In this document: piece after piece, positions 18,549 to 31,014 of the stretch
How positions within the stretch are numbered: position 1 is the first letter of the stretch
Layout: each line of letters begins with the position of its first letter
Source of the DNA: Ignavibacteria bacterium
GTDB lineage: Bacteria > Bacteroidota > Ignavibacteria > Ignavibacteriales > Ignavibacteriaceae
Length of the DNA stretch: 57,309 nt
NCBI GenBank assembly: GCA_021286645.1
Contig: JAJTBZ010000055.1
Span: 1-57,309 of the forward strand
Reading direction: 5' to 3'
Notes under the pieces: model-generated
Databases searched by the model: none
Told to the model about the DNA's origin: nothing
Seen by the model: only the letters and a program-made list of their open reading frames with translations
Position numbers and translations under genes: made by a program

Positions 18549-19754
18549 TTATTCAATAATTTTGGTTACGAATCCTGCACCAACGGTACGGCCGCCTTCG
18601 CGAATAGCGAATTTGAGACCTTCTTCCATAGCGATCGGTGAGATTAATTCGATTGATAATGTAACGCTATCACCAGGCATAACTACATCATAACCTTCAG
18701 GTAAGGTAGCAACACCGGTAACGTCGGTTGTTCTGAAATAGAACTGAGGACGGTATCCGTTAGCAAACGGAGTATGACGGCCGCCTTCGCTCTTTGACAA
18801 GATGTAAACTTTACCTTCAAATTTCATATGAGGGGTAATTGAACCCGGTTTAGCAAGAACCATACCGCGTTCGATTTCTTTCTTGTCAACACCACGCATT
18901 AACAAACCGGCATTATCGCCAGCCATTGCGAAGTCTAATTCTTTACGGAACATTTCAACACCGGTAATAACGGTTTTCTTGTGTGCGCCTAAACCGATTA
19001 ATTCAGCTTCTTCGCCAACTTTTACAGATCCTCTTTCTACTCTACCGGTAGCAACGGTACCACGACCAGTGATCGAGAACACGTCTTCAACAGGCATAAG
19101 GAAAGGTTTATCTTTATCACGTTCCGGGGTAGGAATGTATGAATCTACATTATCCATGAGCTCCCAGATACAGCTAAAACGTTCGTCGGTAGTAGGAGCA
19201 TCGCTTGCACCAGCTTCCAAAGCACGGAGAGCTGAACCGCGGATGATCGGAATATCGTCACCAGGGAATTCATATTTGCTTAATAATTCGCGAAGTTCCA
19301 TTTCAACTAAGTCGATCAATTCAGGATCGTCCATAGCATCAACTTTATTCAAGAATACAACGATTCTCGGTACACCTACCTGGCGAGCCAAGAGGATATG
19401 TTCGCGAGTCTGAGGCATAGGACCGTCAGTAGCAGCAACAACTAAGATAGCGCCGTCCATCTGTGCAGCACCGGTGATCATGTTTTTAACATAGTCAGCG
19501 TGACCAGGACAGTCAACGTGTGCATAGTGACGTTTTTCAGTTGCATACTCTACGTGAGCGGTTGCAATTGTTATACCACGAGCTTTTTCTTCGGGTGCGT
19601 TATCGATAGAATCGAATGTACGAATTGCTGCTGTACCTTTGCGGGCTAAAGCCATGGTGATAGCTGCAGTCAATGTCGTCTTTCCATGGTCAACGTGGCC
19701 GATCGTACCGACGTTAACGTGCTCTTTACTACGATCAAATTTTTCTTTTGCCAT
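18549..19754 (-). CDS. tuf: translation elongation factor Tu
   Basis: 401 residues. GTPase that delivers aminoacyl-tRNA. G1 GHVDHGKTT (residues 19-27), switch [14 protein letters not shown]3 [10 protein letters not shown]4 NKVD, G5 GSALRAL. Domains 2 and 3 show [17 protein letters not shown] and the [13 protein letters not shown] and [16 protein letters not shown] segments. It is the only tuf in this window; the tRNA-Tyr/Gly/Thr cluster that carries a second tuf in many bacteria has none here. Confidence 0.98.
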   Translation of the reverse strand: MAKEKFDRSKEHVNVGTIGHVDHGKTTLTAAITMALARKGTAAIRTFDSIDNAPEEKARGITIATAHVEYATEKRHYAHVDCPGHADYVKNMITGAAQMDGAILVVAATDGPMPQTREHILLARQVGVPRIVVFLNKVDAMDDPELIDLVEMELRELLSKYEFPGDDIPIIRGSALRALEAGASDAPTTDERFSCIWELMDNVDSYIPTPERDKDKPFLMPVEDVFSITGRGTVATGRVERGSVKVGEEAELIGLGAHKKTVITGVEMFRKELDFAMAGDNAGLLMRGVDKKEIERGMVLAKPGSITPHMKFEGKVYILSKSEGGRHTPFANGYRPQFYFRTTDVTGVATLPEGYDVVMPGDSVTLSIELISPIAMEEGLKFAIREGGRTVGAGFVTKIIE

Positions 19755-19798
19755 TATTTATTCTCCTTAATGATACTGTAATTTTGCGTCAATTTAAC

Positions 19799-21889
19799 TT
19801 AGGTTGACTTTTTACCGGAAGATTTTTCTGCAATCTCTTCGGCAATTGACTTAGGTACCTCAGCATAGTGTGCGAACTGCATTGAGTAAATCGCCCTTCC
19901 TTGAGTCATTGAGCGAAGTACAGTAGCATAACCAAACATTTCTGCTAAAGGAACAATCGATTTAATTACCTGTGCATCTTTACGGGCTGAGAAACCTTCA
20001 ATACGTCCTCTACGGCTGTTTAAGTCTCCCATTACATCACCCAAATATTCTTCAGGTGTTATAACTTCTACAGACATAACAGGTTCGAGTAATACCGGTT
20101 TAGCTTTTCTTGCACCGTCTTTAAAGGCAATGGAGCCGGCAACTTTAAATGATATTTCATCCGAATCTACATCATGATAAGAACCATCGTATAGCTTTAC
20201 CTTCACATCCACAACAGGGAAGCCGGCGATAACTCCATTACGCATTGCCTCTTGAACTCCGGCAGAAACGGCCGGGATATACTCTTTAGGCACAACACCG
20301 CCAATAATACCATTGGTGAATTCATAACCTTTACCAGGTTCGTTCGGTGCAAGTTCAAGCCATACATGACCAAACTTACCACGACCACCCGATTGTTTAA
20401 CGAATTTACCTTCGATATTAACAGACTGAGTAATTGTTTCTCTGTAAGCAACCTGGGGTTTACCCACGTTTGCTTCAACCTTAAATTCTCTTTTCATACG
20501 GTCGATGATAATTTCAAGGTGCAACTCGCCCATTCCGGCTACAAGAGTCTGGCCTGTTTCATCATCAACACTTACTCTAAATGTCGGATCTTCATCAGAC
20601 AATTTTACTAAAGCGTCAGATAATTTATCCTGATCGGCTTTGGTCTTCGGTTCAATGGCAATCTGAATAACTGGTTCAGGGAATGTCATTTTTTCCATAA
20701 TAACCGGGTCATCTTCAGTACATAAAGTATCACCGGTACGGGTAAATTTAAGACCTACAGCTGCGGCAATATCACCGGCACGAACAAAGTCGATATCTTC
20801 ACGGTGGTTTGCATGCATCTGAACTAAGCGCGAAATTCTTTCTTTTTTACCGCTGATCGGGTTATAGATATACGAACCAGCGTTTAACCGACCTGAATAC
20901 ACTCTGAAATACGTGAGTTTTCCAATAAACGGATCACTCATTAACTTAAAAGCAAGAGCTGTAAACTGTTCGTTTTCATCAACTTTACGGGTAACCATAT
21001 CATTTATGCCCACATGATGAGCTTCAATGGTAGGTGTATCTACCGGTGAAGGTAAGAAATCAACGACTGCATCGAGTAAGCGTTGAACACCCTTATTTTT
21101 GAATGAAGCACCGCAAAGAACCGGAATAATGGTTAAGCTAACAGTTGCAGCACGTAAAACAGTATTAATTTCAGCTTCGGTAATTTCTTTACCATCTAAA
21201 TACTTTTCTAATAATGTATCATCTACATCAGAAACAGCTTCGAGCATCTGAGTACGATATTTCGCAGCAATTTCCTGTAAATCTGCAGGGATATCCATTA
21301 CATCAAAAGTAGTACCTAAAGAATCTTCATGGTACATGAAAGCTTTATATGAGATCAGGTCAATAATACCTGAGAACATATCGCCTTCACCTATTGGCAA
21401 AGTAATAGGAATAGCATTGGCACCCAAACGTTCGCGGATCATATCCACGGCATGGTAAAAATCGGCACCAATACGATCAATTTTATTAATAAAAGCTATT
21501 CTGGGAACACCATACTTATCAGCCTGGCGCCATACGGTTTCAGACTGAGGTTCTACACCGCCAACAGCGCAGAACAAAGCGATGGCACCATCTAACACGC
21601 GCAACGAGCGTTCAACTTCAACGGTGAAGTCAACGTGCCCGGGGGTGTCGATGATATTAATTTGATGATCACGCCAAAATGCTGTTGTAGCAGCACTGGT
21701 AATTGTAATTCCTCGTTCTTTTTCCTGCTCCATCCAGTCCATGGTAGCCGCACCGTCATGTACTTCTCCTATACGGTGCAATTTACCGGTATAAAACAAG
21801 ATACGCTCGGTAGTCGTAGTCTTACCGGCATCAATGTGTGCCATGATGCCAATATTTCTAACTTTTTCTATCGGGGTATTTACTGACAT
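19799..21889 (-). CDS. fusA: translation elongation factor G
   Basis: 696 residues, translocase GTPase. G1 [28 protein letters not shown]3 [10 protein letters not shown]4 [10 protein letters not shown]. Domain [17 protein letters not shown], domain [15 protein letters not shown] and domain [27 protein letters not shown] complete the factor. Standard str order rpsL-rpsG-fusA-tuf. Confidence 0.98.
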   Translation of the reverse strand: MSVNTPIEKVRNIGIMAHIDAGKTTTTERILFYTGKLHRIGEVHDGAATMDWMEQEKERGITITSAATTAFWRDHQINIIDTPGHVDFTVEVERSLRVLDGAIALFCAVGGVEPQSETVWRQADKYGVPRIAFINKIDRIGADFYHAVDMIRERLGANAIPITLPIGEGDMFSGIIDLISYKAFMYHEDSLGTTFDVMDIPADLQEIAAKYRTQMLEAVSDVDDTLLEKYLDGKEITEAEINTVLRAATVSLTIIPVLCGASFKNKGVQRLLDAVVDFLPSPVDTPTIEAHHVGINDMVTRKVDENEQFTALAFKLMSDPFIGKLTYFRVYSGRLNAGSYIYNPISGKKERISRLVQMHANHREDIDFVRAGDIAAAVGLKFTRTGDTLCTEDDPVIMEKMTFPEPVIQIAIEPKTKADQDKLSDALVKLSDEDPTFRVSVDDETGQTLVAGMGELHLEIIIDRMKREFKVEANVGKPQVAYRETITQSVNIEGKFVKQSGGRGKFGHVWLELAPNEPGKGYEFTNGIIGGVVPKEYIPAVSAGVQEAMRNGVIAGFPVVDVKVKLYDGSYHDVDSDEISFKVAGSIAFKDGARKAKPVLLEPVMSVEVITPEEYLGDVMGDLNSRRGRIEGFSARKDAQVIKSIVPLAEMFGYATVLRSMTQGRAIYSMQFAHYAEVPKSIAEEIAEKSSGKKST

Positions 21890-21940
21890 TTATCCTTACA
21901 AATCCTAACTAATCAAATCTAATTATTAAATCTTATAATC

Positions 21941-22408
21941 TTACCACTTAAAATGCGCGAAAGCTTTATTAGCTTCGGCCATTTTATGTGTATCTTCACG
22001 TTTTTTAATCGCGTTACCTTCGTTATTCGAAGCAGAGATTAACTCAGCAGCTAATTTAGCTGACATGCCTTTTTCTCCACGTTTTCTGCTATAATCGCAT
22101 AACCAGCGGAAAGCTAAAGCTAACCGGCGTTCCGGACGAACTTCCATAGGCACCTGATAGGTAGCACCACCAACTCTACGACTTCTAACTTCAATAACTG
22201 GTTGCAGGTTCGAGATTGCTTTTTTGAAAACATCGTAACCAGGTTTGCTAACTTTGCTCTCGATAATTTCAAAAGCACCATACACAATCTGGCGGGCAGT
22301 AGTCTTTTTACCATCATACATGATAGCATTGACAAATTTTTCAACTACCAAATCGTTAAACTTTGGATCTGGTTTTATATATCGCTTTTCTGCTCTTTTC
22401 TTTCTCAT
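21941..22408 (-). CDS. rpsG: 30S ribosomal protein S7
   Basis: 155 residues, primary binder of the 16S 3' domain. [19 protein letters not shown] start, [40 protein letters not shown] and the [11 protein letters not shown] end are diagnostic. Five bases after rpsL. Confidence 0.98.
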   Translation of the reverse strand: MRKKRAEKRYIKPDPKFNDLVVEKFVNAIMYDGKKTTARQIVYGAFEIIESKVSKPGYDVFKKAISNLQPVIEVRSRRVGGATYQVPMEVRPERRLALAFRWLCDYSRKRGEKGMSAKLAAELISASNNEGNAIKKREDTHKMAEANKAFAHFKW

Positions 22409-22413
22409 AATCC

Positions 22414-22794
22414 TTACTTACCTGCTTTTGGTTTTTTTGCACCATACTTGGAGCGTGCCTGCCTTCTGTCTTCCACTCCACCTGAATCGTGTGAACCACG
22501 AATAATGTGATAGCGAACACCAGGAAGGTCTTTTACTCTACCACCACGAATCAGCACAATCGAGTGCTCCTGAAGATTATGACCTTCTCCAGGAATGTAC
22601 GCGGTAACTTCAATGTTGTTCGTTAAGCGAACACGAGCAACTTTACGTAATGCTGAATTTGGTTTCTTAGGAGTAGTTGTATATACTCTCGTACAAACAC
22701 CACGTTTCTGCGGACAAGCAGAAAGGGCTGGTGCCTTGTTCTTTTTTGTAATCTGAACTCGTCCTTTTCGAACTAATTGATTTATTGTTGGCAA
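22414..22794 (-). CDS. rpsL: 30S ribosomal protein S12
   Basis: 126 residues from [12 protein letters not shown]; decoding-centre protein. [19 protein letters not shown] and [17 protein letters not shown] carry the lysines whose changes give streptomycin resistance; they are wild type. The aspartate in VKDLPG is the residue modified by RimO, encoded at 47763. The start is TTG (22792-22794), six bases from SD GGAG; an in-frame ATG at 22815 would add seven residues alien to the family. Confidence 0.97.
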   Translation of the reverse strand: MPTINQLVRKGRVQITKKNKAPALSACPQKRGVCTRVYTTTPKKPNSALRKVARVRLTNNIEVTAYIPGEGHNLQEHSIVLIRGGRVKDLPGVRYHIIRGSHDSGGVEDRRQARSKYGAKKPKAGK

Positions 22795-22838
22795 AGGTTG
22801 CTCCGTAAATATCAAAAATCAAAAAAATTTAGCCTTAT

Positions 22839-22867
22839 AATATAAGTAAATATGTGACTATTGTCAA
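22839..22867 (-). promoter_or_regulatory. sigma-70-type promoter for rpsL (str operon)
   Basis: TTGACA (22862-22867), a 17-base spacer, then TATATT (22839-22844), on the minus strand in the 80-base gap between the rpoC stop and the rpsL TTG. The -35 is consensus and the -10 differs by one or two bases. It would give the rpsL-tuf and S10 genes a start independent of rpoBC. Confidence 0.7.
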
Positions 22868-22874
22868 ATTATTT

Positions 22875-25800
22875 TTATTCATCAACAGGTTCATTGGTGA
22901 ATTCGTCACTATTTATTTCTTCCACCAAGGTTTCCTCGGGGTCGTTAACTACGGCAGCACTGTATTTTCTCAGTCCTGTACCGGCCGGGATCAAGCGTCC
23001 CATCACTACGTTTTCTTTCAGGCCGCGAAGTTCATCAACTTTTGCTGCAATTGCTGCATTGGTAAGAACTTTCGTCGTTTCCTGGAATGAAGCTGCTGAA
23101 ATAAAGCTTTCGGTTGAAAGTGCAGCGCTGGTAATACCAAGTAGCATATTTTCGAAAGTAGCCGCTTCCGCATCACGGAATTCTGCCGGCTTCTTGTTTT
23201 TACGCTTCAGATCGCTGTTTAATTCCCGAATTTTATTTTTTGCAACTAATTGCCCGTCACGGAACTTTGAATCACCTTTACTGGTAATAACAATAGAGTT
23301 TTTCACTCTGTCGTTTTCTTCAAAGAATTCGAAACGGTCTACTGCATCCTCTTCGAGGAAGCGGGTATCTCCTGCTTTAATTACTCGAACCTTCTGCAAC
23401 ATTTGACGTACGATAACTTCAATATGCTTGTCGTTAATCTTTACACCCTGTAGGCGGTATACGTCCTGAATTTCATTAACCAAATATTCCTGTACGGCTT
23501 TCGGACCTTTAATACGCAAAATATCATGCGGATTAATTGGGCCATCGGTAATTTTTTCACCTACCGGTATTTCGTCACTATCCTGAACAAGAATATGTTT
23601 TGTTAATGGAACTGAATATTGCTTTTCATCGGATCCGTCAAGAGACTTGATGTGGATTACACGCGAACCTTTCTTGCGGGTACCAAATTCAATAATACCA
23701 TCGATATCCGAAACAATTGCCGGATCCTGCGGGCTGCGAGCTTCAAATAATTCCGTTACTCGTGGAAGACCACCGGTAATATCACGGCTTTTTGAAGTCT
23801 GTTTGTTAATCTTAGCCAATATTGTTCCCGGAGGTATTATCTCCCCTTCTTCTACAGAAAGGTATGCTTTGGCTGGCAATGAGAATGTTTTTACTGTACC
23901 ATCAGCATTTTCAACCAACATACTGGGGGTTAATGTTTTATCCTTTGGCTCAATAACCACTTTTTGCACGTGACCGGTTTGTTCATCGGTCAACTGCTGC
24001 ATGGTTAGGTTTTCAATAAGATCTACAAAACGGATTCTACCCGGAATATCAGATAAAATTACATCATTGTACGGGTCATGGCTATAGAGAACTTGTTTTT
24101 TGCGAACTTTTTGACCTTCATTAACCAAGACAATTGCACCATACGGCAAATTGTATTTTTTAATTAAGGTATCGTCAACATCAACAATTTCAATAACACC
24201 GCGACGGCCGGTAACAATTTTTTCTACAAATGAACCGGTTTTACGTTCAACGAAGGCAACTCTTGAATAACGAACGGTACCTTCTACGTTAGTTTCAACC
24301 TGCGATTGCGTAGCAATACGGGAAGCAGCACCACCACCGTGGAATGTACGAAGTGTTAACTGTGTACCAGGTTCACCGATTGACTGTGCCGCGATAACAC
24401 CTACAGCTTCACCAACCTCTACCATCTTTCCGTTGGTAAGGTTTCTGCCGTAGCATTTCGCACAAACACCGTGTTTCGATTCACAGGTTAGAACGGTACG
24501 GATTTTAACAGCTTCTATATTCGATTCTTCAATCTTTTTAGCAATTTCTTCATCGATCATTTCACCAAGAGCTACTATCAACTCATCAGTGCGAGGATCA
24601 TAAATATCTTCTAATGTAACACGACCAGTAATGCGCTCTGCCAATGGTTCGCGTTCTTCTTCAACATCTTTAATTGCGGAAATATCTACACCAAGAATGG
24701 TTCCACAATCCAATTCACTAATAATAACGTCTTGAGCAACGTCTACAAGCCTGCGGGTAAGGTATCCGGCATCTGCTGTTTTTAATGCGGTATCTGCCAA
24801 ACCTTTACGCGCACCGTGTGTAGAGATAAAGTACTCTAACACTGAAAGGCCTTCTTTGAAATTAGCGATAATCGGGTTCTCGATAATTTCACCAGCCTGA
24901 CCGGAAAGGGTCTTCTGTGGTTTCATCATCAGACCACGCATACCTGCCAACTGACGAACCTGCTCCTGAGAACCTCTAGCACCTGAGTCAACCATCATGT
25001 GAATGGAGTTAAATCCGCCATCTGCATCACGCAATTTTTTCATAAGAGCGTTTGATACATCGTTGGTTGTGTGGGTCCAGGTATCTATAATAATATTGTA
25101 GCGCTCGTTATCGGTAATAACACCCATTTCGTGCTGCTCTAATACATGACCTACTTTTTCATTAGCCGAGAGAATCAGTTTGCTTTTCTCTTCAGGAATA
25201 AGCAAATCGCTGAAGCTGATTGATAAACCACCAGCTGTAGCGTAACGGAAACCGAGGTCTTTAAGATCATCAAGGAATTTGGCAGTAACTTTATTGCCTA
25301 ATTTGATAAACATTTGACCAATAAGTCCGCTAAATGCTTTTTTAACCAATACCTGGTTAATATAGCCCATTTCTTTCGGAACTATCTGGTTGAAGATTAC
25401 GCGGCCGGTAGTAGTTTCAGTAAACTCACCATCCATACGCACTTTAATCTTCGTATGCAGATTAATAACTCTGTGATTATAGGCAACAATTACTTCTTCC
25501 GATGAGCCAAAAACCATACCTTCACCAATATCGCCATCGCGTTTTTTGGTAAGATAATATACACCAAGAACGATATCCTGAGTAGGTACTACAATCGGGC
25601 TTCCGTTCTGTGGAGAAAGGATGTTATGACTGCTAAGCATAAGTAAATGAGCTTCAAGCTGAGCTTCATGAGAAAGAGGTATATGAACCGCCATCTGATC
25701 ACCGTCGAAATCCGCGTTGAATGCGGTACAAACCATCGGGTGCAAACGGATAGCTTTCTCATCAATAAGGATCGGCTGGAATGCCTGTATACCTAACCTG

Positions 25801-27122
25801 TGCAATGTAGGGGCACGGTTAAGCATTACTGGGTGCCCGTCAATAATCTTTTCAAGGATTTCCCAAATGATTGGGTCCTTGCGTTCAACAACTTTTTTTG
25901 CGCTCTTAACTGTTTTATTATTACCGCGTTCAATTAATTTACGAATAATGAACGGTTTGAATAATTCTACTGCCATATCCTTTGGCAAACCGCACTGGTG
26001 AAGGCGTAATTCCGGACCAACAACGATAACCGAACGGCCGGAATAATCAACACGTTTACCAAGAAGGTTCTGACGGAAACGACCCTGTTTACCTTTCAGC
26101 ATATCGCTCAAAGATTTTAACGGGCGGTTACTATCGCTTCGAACCGCGCTGCCTCTACGGCTGTTATCGAAAAGAGCATCTACTGCTTCCTGAAGCATAC
26201 GTTTTTCATTTCGAAGAATTACTTCAGGTGCTTTAATATCGATCATTCTACGCAGACGGTTATTGCGAATAATCACTCTGCGGTATAAATCATTCAAGTC
26301 GGAAGTTGCAAACCGTCCACCTTCAAGAGGAACCAACGGGCGTAATTCTGGCGGAATAACCGGAATATAGCCTAAAACCATCCACTCAGGTTTATTTAAT
26401 GGTTTGTTTTCTTTTTCACGGAATGATTCAATAACTTTTAATCTTTTCAGTATTTCATCTTTTTTCTGCTGTGAAGTCTCAATTCGGAATTGTTCATGTA
26501 ATTCAATGAATAATTCTTCAATTTTTGACTGTTTCAACAGTTCTTTAATTGCTTCACCACCGATCTTCGCATAAAACTTGTTCGGATCAGAATCGGGCAA
26601 TTTCTCATTACCTGCCGGTAACGAGCTAATAATTTCGAAATACTGTTCTTCTGTAATCAAATCTTTGCGTTTCAAGCCGGTAGGACCCGGATTTAACACA
26701 ACGTATGATTCATAATAAATAATTCTTTCAAGTTCTTTTGAGCTAAAACCTAAAAGGTTACCAATTTTTGATGGTAAGGATTTGAAGAACCAAATGTGTA
26801 CAACCGGAACAGCAAGGGCAATATGGCCCATTCTTTCACGGCGAACACTTTTTTGCGTTACTTCAACACCGCAACGATCGCAAATGATACCTTTGTAACG
26901 AATTCTTTTATATTTACCGCAATAGCATTCCCAATCGCGGGTAGGACCGAATATTTTTTCGCAGAACAAACCATCTTTTTCCGGTCTGAACGAACGATAA
27001 TTAATAGTTTCCGGTTTGGTTACTTCGCCATGCGAACGATTTAAGATATCATCCGGGCTGGCAAGAGTAATAGATATTTGATGAATATCTTTAATTATGT
27101 TCTCTTGGGTTCTCATTATCAT
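22875..27122 (-). CDS. rpoC: DNA-directed RNA polymerase subunit beta'
   Basis: 1415 residues. N-terminal zinc site [20 protein letters not shown]; clamp helices; active-site [12 protein letters not shown] around residue 465; bridge helix [19 protein letters not shown]; second zinc site [15 protein letters not shown]; trigger-loop region [16 protein letters not shown]. Start at the first ATG, eight bases from SD GGAG. Cotranscribed with rpoB (40-base gap). Confidence 0.98.
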   Translation of the reverse strand: MIMRTQENIIKDIHQISITLASPDDILNRSHGEVTKPETINYRSFRPEKDGLFCEKIFGPTRDWECYCGKYKRIRYKGIICDRCGVEVTQKSVRRERMGHIALAVPVVHIWFFKSLPSKIGNLLGFSSKELERIIYYESYVVLNPGPTGLKRKDLITEEQYFEIISSLPAGNEKLPDSDPNKFYAKIGGEAIKELLKQSKIEELFIELHEQFRIETSQQKKDEILKRLKVIESFREKENKPLNKPEWMVLGYIPVIPPELRPLVPLEGGRFATSDLNDLYRRVIIRNNRLRRMIDIKAPEVILRNEKRMLQEAVDALFDNSRRGSAVRSDSNRPLKSLSDMLKGKQGRFRQNLLGKRVDYSGRSVIVVGPELRLHQCGLPKDMAVELFKPFIIRKLIERGNNKTVKSAKKVVERKDPIIWEILEKIIDGHPVMLNRAPTLHRLGIQAFQPILIDEKAIRLHPMVCTAFNADFDGDQMAVHIPLSHEAQLEAHLLMLSSHNILSPQNGSPIVVPTQDIVLGVYYLTKKRDGDIGEGMVFGSSEEVIVAYNHRVINLHTKIKVRMDGEFTETTTGRVIFNQIVPKEMGYINQVLVKKAFSGLIGQMFIKLGNKVTAKFLDDLKDLGFRYATAGGLSISFSDLLIPEEKSKLILSANEKVGHVLEQHEMGVITDNERYNIIIDTWTHTTNDVSNALMKKLRDADGGFNSIHMMVDSGARGSQEQVRQLAGMRGLMMKPQKTLSGQAGEIIENPIIANFKEGLSVLEYFISTHGARKGLADTALKTADAGYLTRRLVDVAQDVIISELDCGTILGVDISAIKDVEEEREPLAERITGRVTLEDIYDPRTDELIVALGEMIDEEIAKKIEESNIEAVKIRTVLTCESKHGVCAKCYGRNLTNGKMVEVGEAVGVIAAQSIGEPGTQLTLRTFHGGGAASRIATQSQVETNVEGTVRYSRVAFVERKTGSFVEKIVTGRRGVIEIVDVDDTLIKKYNLPYGAIVLVNEGQKVRKKQVLYSHDPYNDVILSDIPGRIRFVDLIENLTMQQLTDEQTGHVQKVVIEPKDKTLTPSMLVENADGTVKTFSLPAKAYLSVEEGEIIPPGTILAKINKQTSKSRDITGGLPRVTELFEARSPQDPAIVSDIDGIIEFGTRKKGSRVIHIKSLDGSDEKQYSVPLTKHILVQDSDEIPVGEKITDGPINPHDILRIKGPKAVQEYLVNEIQDVYRLQGVKINDKHIEVIVRQMLQKVRVIKAGDTRFLEEDAVDRFEFFEENDRVKNSIVITSKGDSKFRDGQLVAKNKIRELNSDLKRKNKKPAEFRDAEAATFENMLLGITSAALSTESFISAASFQETTKVLTNAAIAAKVDELRGLKENVVMGRLIPAGTGLRKYSAAVVNDPEETLVEEINSDEFTNEPVDE

Positions 27123-27162
27123 ATTAAAAACTCCTGCTTACTTAAAAAAAGTTGTTTAACGT

Positions 27163-30100
27163 TTATTCGATTTTGAAATCGAGCCCAAGACCCTGGAGCT
27201 CTTTAATTAAAACGTTAAACGCTTCCGGAACGTTTGGTTCCTGAATATTCTGTCCCTTGACAATTGCTTCATAGACTTTCGAGCGTCCTGGAACGTCATC
27301 ACTCTTAATGGTAAGAATTTCCTGAAGAATATGGGAAGCGCCATAAGCTTCAAGCGCCCAAACTTCCATTTCTCCAAATCTCTGTCCACCGAACTGGGCT
27401 TTTCCGCCTAGTGGCTGCTGAGTAATTAAGGAGTATGGACCAGTAGAACGGGCATGAATCTTATCATCCACTAAGTGGCTGAGTTTCATCATGTAAATGT
27501 ACCCGCAAGTAACTTTTTGATGGAATTTTTCACCGGTTCTACCGTTTACCAATTGGGTCTTACAACCAACATCAATACCGGCTTTATTTAACCAATCATC
27601 AACATCACTTGCCTTTGCACCGTCAAATACCGGTGTGGCAAACTTAACACCTATTTTGCGTCCTACCCAGCCAAGTGCAGTTTCATATAACTGTCCAAGG
27701 TTCATTCGGGAAGGTACGCCAAGCGGGTTAAGAATAATATCAACAGGGGTACCATCGGCTAAGTGAGGCATATCTTCAATAGGTACAACCTTTGAAACAA
27801 CACCTTTGTTACCGTGACGACCCGCCATCTTATCACCAACCGAGATTTTACGCTTTTTGGCAACATATACTTTGGCTAACTGAACAATACCCGGAGGCAG
27901 CTCATCGCCGCTCTGTATTTTCAGTTTTTCACGTTTATAGTCCTCTTCAACATCGGTATCGAAGTTGAAATAATTCCGGAATACGGTTTTTATAAGACTA
28001 TTTGTTTTCTTGGATTCAAACCAATCCAATGTATAATCTAATTTACCAACATCTTCCATGTCAGCAAATGTACGATCTTTTATTACTGTACCGTTACGTA
28101 AAACAACCGAACCATCCTGATCGCGAACACCGGTTGTAACCTGGTTCAAACAGATGGTTGTAAGTTTTTCTACCAAACTCTGGTACAATTCTTCTTTTTT
28201 CCGTCTATAATCGGCTTCGACTGCATCGAGCTGACGTTTTTCCTGTTTCTTAGCATCAGTATCTTTTTTCTTACGGCTAAAGAGACGGGTTTTAATAACA
28301 GTACCGCGTAAACCAGGGGTTGCACGCAGTGAAGCATCCTTCACATCGCCTGCTTTATCGCCAAAGATAGCACGGAGCAGTTTTTCTTCAGGAGTAGGAT
28401 CGGTTTCACCTTTTGGAGTAATTTTACCAATAAGGATATCACCTTCTTTTACTTCTGCACCTACACGAACAATACCATGCTCATCAAGGTTTTTAACTGC
28501 TTCATCGCTCACGTTCGGAATTTCACGGGTTAATTCTTCTTCACCCCGTTTGGTTTCGCGAACCTGCAATTCGAATTCTTCAATATGGATAGATGTAAAT
28601 ACATCTTCTGCAACTAAACGTTCACTTAAAATAATAGCATCTTCGAAGTTATAACCTCTCCAGGGCATAAACGCTACAAAAACGTTCCGACCCAAGGCAA
28701 GTTCGCCACCCTGGGTAGCAAAACCATCGGCTATAACATCACCTTTCGTAACTCTTTGACCAACAAATACAATCGGTTTTTGATTAATACATGTTTCCTG
28801 GTTGGTACCGCTAAATTTAATTAAGCGATAGGTTACTTTTTTAACTTCATGGAAGCTGGTAAGAACTTCCGGCGAATCTGCTTTTATATCATAGTTAATA
28901 ATTACTTTTTCAGCATCAACAAAATCAACTACGCCATCGCCCTCGGCAACAACAACAGCTCTGGAATCACGTGCAAGGCGACCTTCGAGACCGGTACCAA
29001 CGAGCGGAGCTTCCGGTTTAATAAGAGGTACTGCCTGGCGTTGCATGTTCGAGCCCATGAGCGCGCGGTTAGCATCATCATGCTCAAGGAATGGAATTAA
29101 TGCTGCTGCAGCACTTACAATTTGTGCCGGAGCAACGTCCATATACTGAACAAAATGTGGAAGCACAACCGGGAACTCACCACGAAGACGTGATTTTACG
29201 CGTTCATTAACAAATGCGCCACTATCATGCAGCGGTTCATTTGCCTGGCCGATTGTGAATAAGTCTTCTTGTTCTGCTGTTAAATGTTCAACTTCATCGG
29301 TAACTTTACTATTAACAACCTTACGATAAGGCGATTCGAGGAAACCGTACCGGTTTACACGAGCATAAATTGTTAATGAGGAAATAAGACCAATGTTCGG
29401 GCCTTCCGGTGTCTCAATCGGGCATAAGCGTCCATAATGGGTGTAATGAACGTCACGAACCTCGAAACCGGCTCTTTCACGTGTAAGACCGCCTGGTCCT
29501 AATGCAGACATTCTGCGTTTGTGAGTGAGCTCAGAAAGCGGGTTGGTCTGATCCATAAACTGTGATAACTGGTTAGTTCCGAAGAACTGATTTATTACAC
29601 TCGTAATTGTACGTGCATTAACCAATTCCTGGGGAGTGAAGTTTTCCGTATCACGAATGTTCATACGCTCTTTTATTGTTCTTGCCATACGGGCAATACC
29701 AACGTTGAACTGTAACTGTAACTGTTCACCGACAGTTTTAACTCTTCTGTTACCAAGATGATCGATATCATCATATGATTCCAGACCATCTTTTAGGCGC
29801 ATTAAATGCGCAATAATTTCAATAATATCTTCATTTGTGAGAATTGTCACATTTTCAGCAACGGTTAATTTCAGCTTATTGTTCATCCTATGACGACCAA
29901 CTTCGCCTAAATCATAACGTTTGTCATTAAAGAACATTTTTTCGAGTAATGACTGTGCAGTTTCAATATCCGGAGCTTCACCGGTACGTAACTGACGATA
30001 AATATAGAAAAGTGCTTCTTCCCGTGTATGGGTTGTATCTTTCTGCAGAGTGTTGAGTATAAGATTTTGCTCAACATTCAGATCTTTCCGGATAAATTTA

Positions 30101-30921
30101 ATGCTATCTACCTCGGCTTCGCTGATTCGATCCAGGTCTTCTTCAATCAAAACTTTACCGCGAGTCATAAAGATTTCACCGGTAGTCATGTCAAAAACAT
30201 CATTACCGATTGTACGACCGATATATTCAGTCATATCAACATCTTGTACGTTAATTTCTTCGGTTAATTTGAAAAGATCGAGGATTGATTCATCAGTTTC
30301 ATAGCCTAAAGCGCGGAGGAGAGTAGTTGCCGGGAATTTTTTCTTTCTATCAACATAACAGAATAATGTGTAGTTGATATCAGTTGAAAACTCTACCCAG
30401 CTACCCTTTAACGGAATAATTCGGGCTGCATAGAGCGGAGTTCCGTTTGGGTGCAGATTCTGTGAGAACGCTACACCGGGAGAACGATGTAATTGGGTTA
30501 CAATAACACGTTCCGCGCCATTAATAATAAAGGTAGCCTTTTCAGTCATGAACGGAAGGTTTCCTAAATACACTTCCTGTTCAACGGAATTCACAAACTC
30601 TTCGGTGTCGGGGTCTTTTGCAGAAAGGCGTAATTTTGCCTTTAAAGGAGCAGAAAACGTAAGGCCTTTTTCGAGGCATTCCTGAATTGAATTGCGGGGT
30701 TTGTCTATGAAATATTCTACATAGTCAAGCCGATAATTCTCTTTATTATCAAAGATAGGAAAATTTGTGAGGAAAACGTTTTCTAAACCCTTGTTTTCTC
30801 TTTCGGCCGGGATTATACTAAATTGTAAAAACTCTTCAAATGAATCTTTTTGCACGGCTAATAAATCCGGCATATCCAAAACCGATTTTATTCGTCCGAA
30901 CGAAATTCTATTTTTATCCAA
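27163..30921 (-). CDS. rpoB: DNA-directed RNA polymerase subunit beta
   Basis: 1252 residues. The rifampicin region reads FFGTNQLSQFMDQTNPLSELTHKRRMSALGPGG (over two blocks) with the wild-type Asp, His and Ser, so no resistance change. GLISSLTIYARVN, GRNVFVAFMPWRGYNFEDAI, and the C-terminal KMAGRHGNKGVVSKV and GGQRFGEMEVWALEAYGA motifs are intact. The start is TTG (30919-30921) with SD GGAGG eight bases upstream. A strong hairpin lies in the gap to rplL. Confidence 0.98.
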   Translation of the reverse strand: MDKNRISFGRIKSVLDMPDLLAVQKDSFEEFLQFSIIPAERENKGLENVFLTNFPIFDNKENYRLDYVEYFIDKPRNSIQECLEKGLTFSAPLKAKLRLSAKDPDTEEFVNSVEQEVYLGNLPFMTEKATFIINGAERVIVTQLHRSPGVAFSQNLHPNGTPLYAARIIPLKGSWVEFSTDINYTLFCYVDRKKKFPATTLLRALGYETDESILDLFKLTEEINVQDVDMTEYIGRTIGNDVFDMTTGEIFMTRGKVLIEEDLDRISEAEVDSIKFIRKDLNVEQNLILNTLQKDTTHTREEALFYIYRQLRTGEAPDIETAQSLLEKMFFNDKRYDLGEVGRHRMNNKLKLTVAENVTILTNEDIIEIIAHLMRLKDGLESYDDIDHLGNRRVKTVGEQLQLQFNVGIARMARTIKERMNIRDTENFTPQELVNARTITSVINQFFGTNQLSQFMDQTNPLSELTHKRRMSALGPGGLTRERAGFEVRDVHYTHYGRLCPIETPEGPNIGLISSLTIYARVNRYGFLESPYRKVVNSKVTDEVEHLTAEQEDLFTIGQANEPLHDSGAFVNERVKSRLRGEFPVVLPHFVQYMDVAPAQIVSAAAALIPFLEHDDANRALMGSNMQRQAVPLIKPEAPLVGTGLEGRLARDSRAVVVAEGDGVVDFVDAEKVIINYDIKADSPEVLTSFHEVKKVTYRLIKFSGTNQETCINQKPIVFVGQRVTKGDVIADGFATQGGELALGRNVFVAFMPWRGYNFEDAIILSERLVAEDVFTSIHIEEFELQVRETKRGEEELTREIPNVSDEAVKNLDEHGIVRVGAEVKEGDILIGKITPKGETDPTPEEKLLRAIFGDKAGDVKDASLRATPGLRGTVIKTRLFSRKKKDTDAKKQEKRQLDAVEADYRRKKEELYQSLVEKLTTICLNQVTTGVRDQDGSVVLRNGTVIKDRTFADMEDVGKLDYTLDWFESKKTNSLIKTVFRNYFNFDTDVEEDYKREKLKIQSGDELPPGIVQLAKVYVAKKRKISVGDKMAGRHGNKGVVSKVVPIEDMPHLADGTPVDIILNPLGVPSRMNLGQLYETALGWVGRKIGVKFATPVFDGAKASDVDDWLNKAGIDVGCKTQLVNGRTGEKFHQKVTCGYIYMMKLSHLVDDKIHARSTGPYSLITQQPLGGKAQFGGQRFGEMEVWALEAYGASHILQEILTIKSDDVPGRSKVYEAIVKGQNIQEPNVPEAFNVLIKELQGLGLDFKIE

Positions 30922-30978
30922 ACTACACCTCCGTTTGTGTATACCTAAGGCTTCTATTTATGTCTCAAAACAATACAA

Positions 30979-31014
30979 AAAGTGATAAGACGGAGTTATC
31001 CGCCTTATCACTTT
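30979..31014 (-). terminator. hairpin attenuator between rplL and rpoB
   Basis: An 11-bp perfect stem AAAGTGATAAG / CTTATCACTTT encloses a second 4-bp stem (CGGA/TCCG). On the minus strand it is followed by TTTTTGTATTGTTTT. The form is that of a Rho-independent terminator, but it sits inside the rplJL-rpoBC unit 57 bases before the rpoB start. Partial termination or processing, lowering polymerase relative to L7/L12, is the likely role. Confidence 0.75.

Noticed and set aside
29480-29600. Possible rifampicin-resistance changes in rpoB, and streptomycin-resistance changes in rpsL
   Set aside because: The key residues are the wild-type ones in both proteins.
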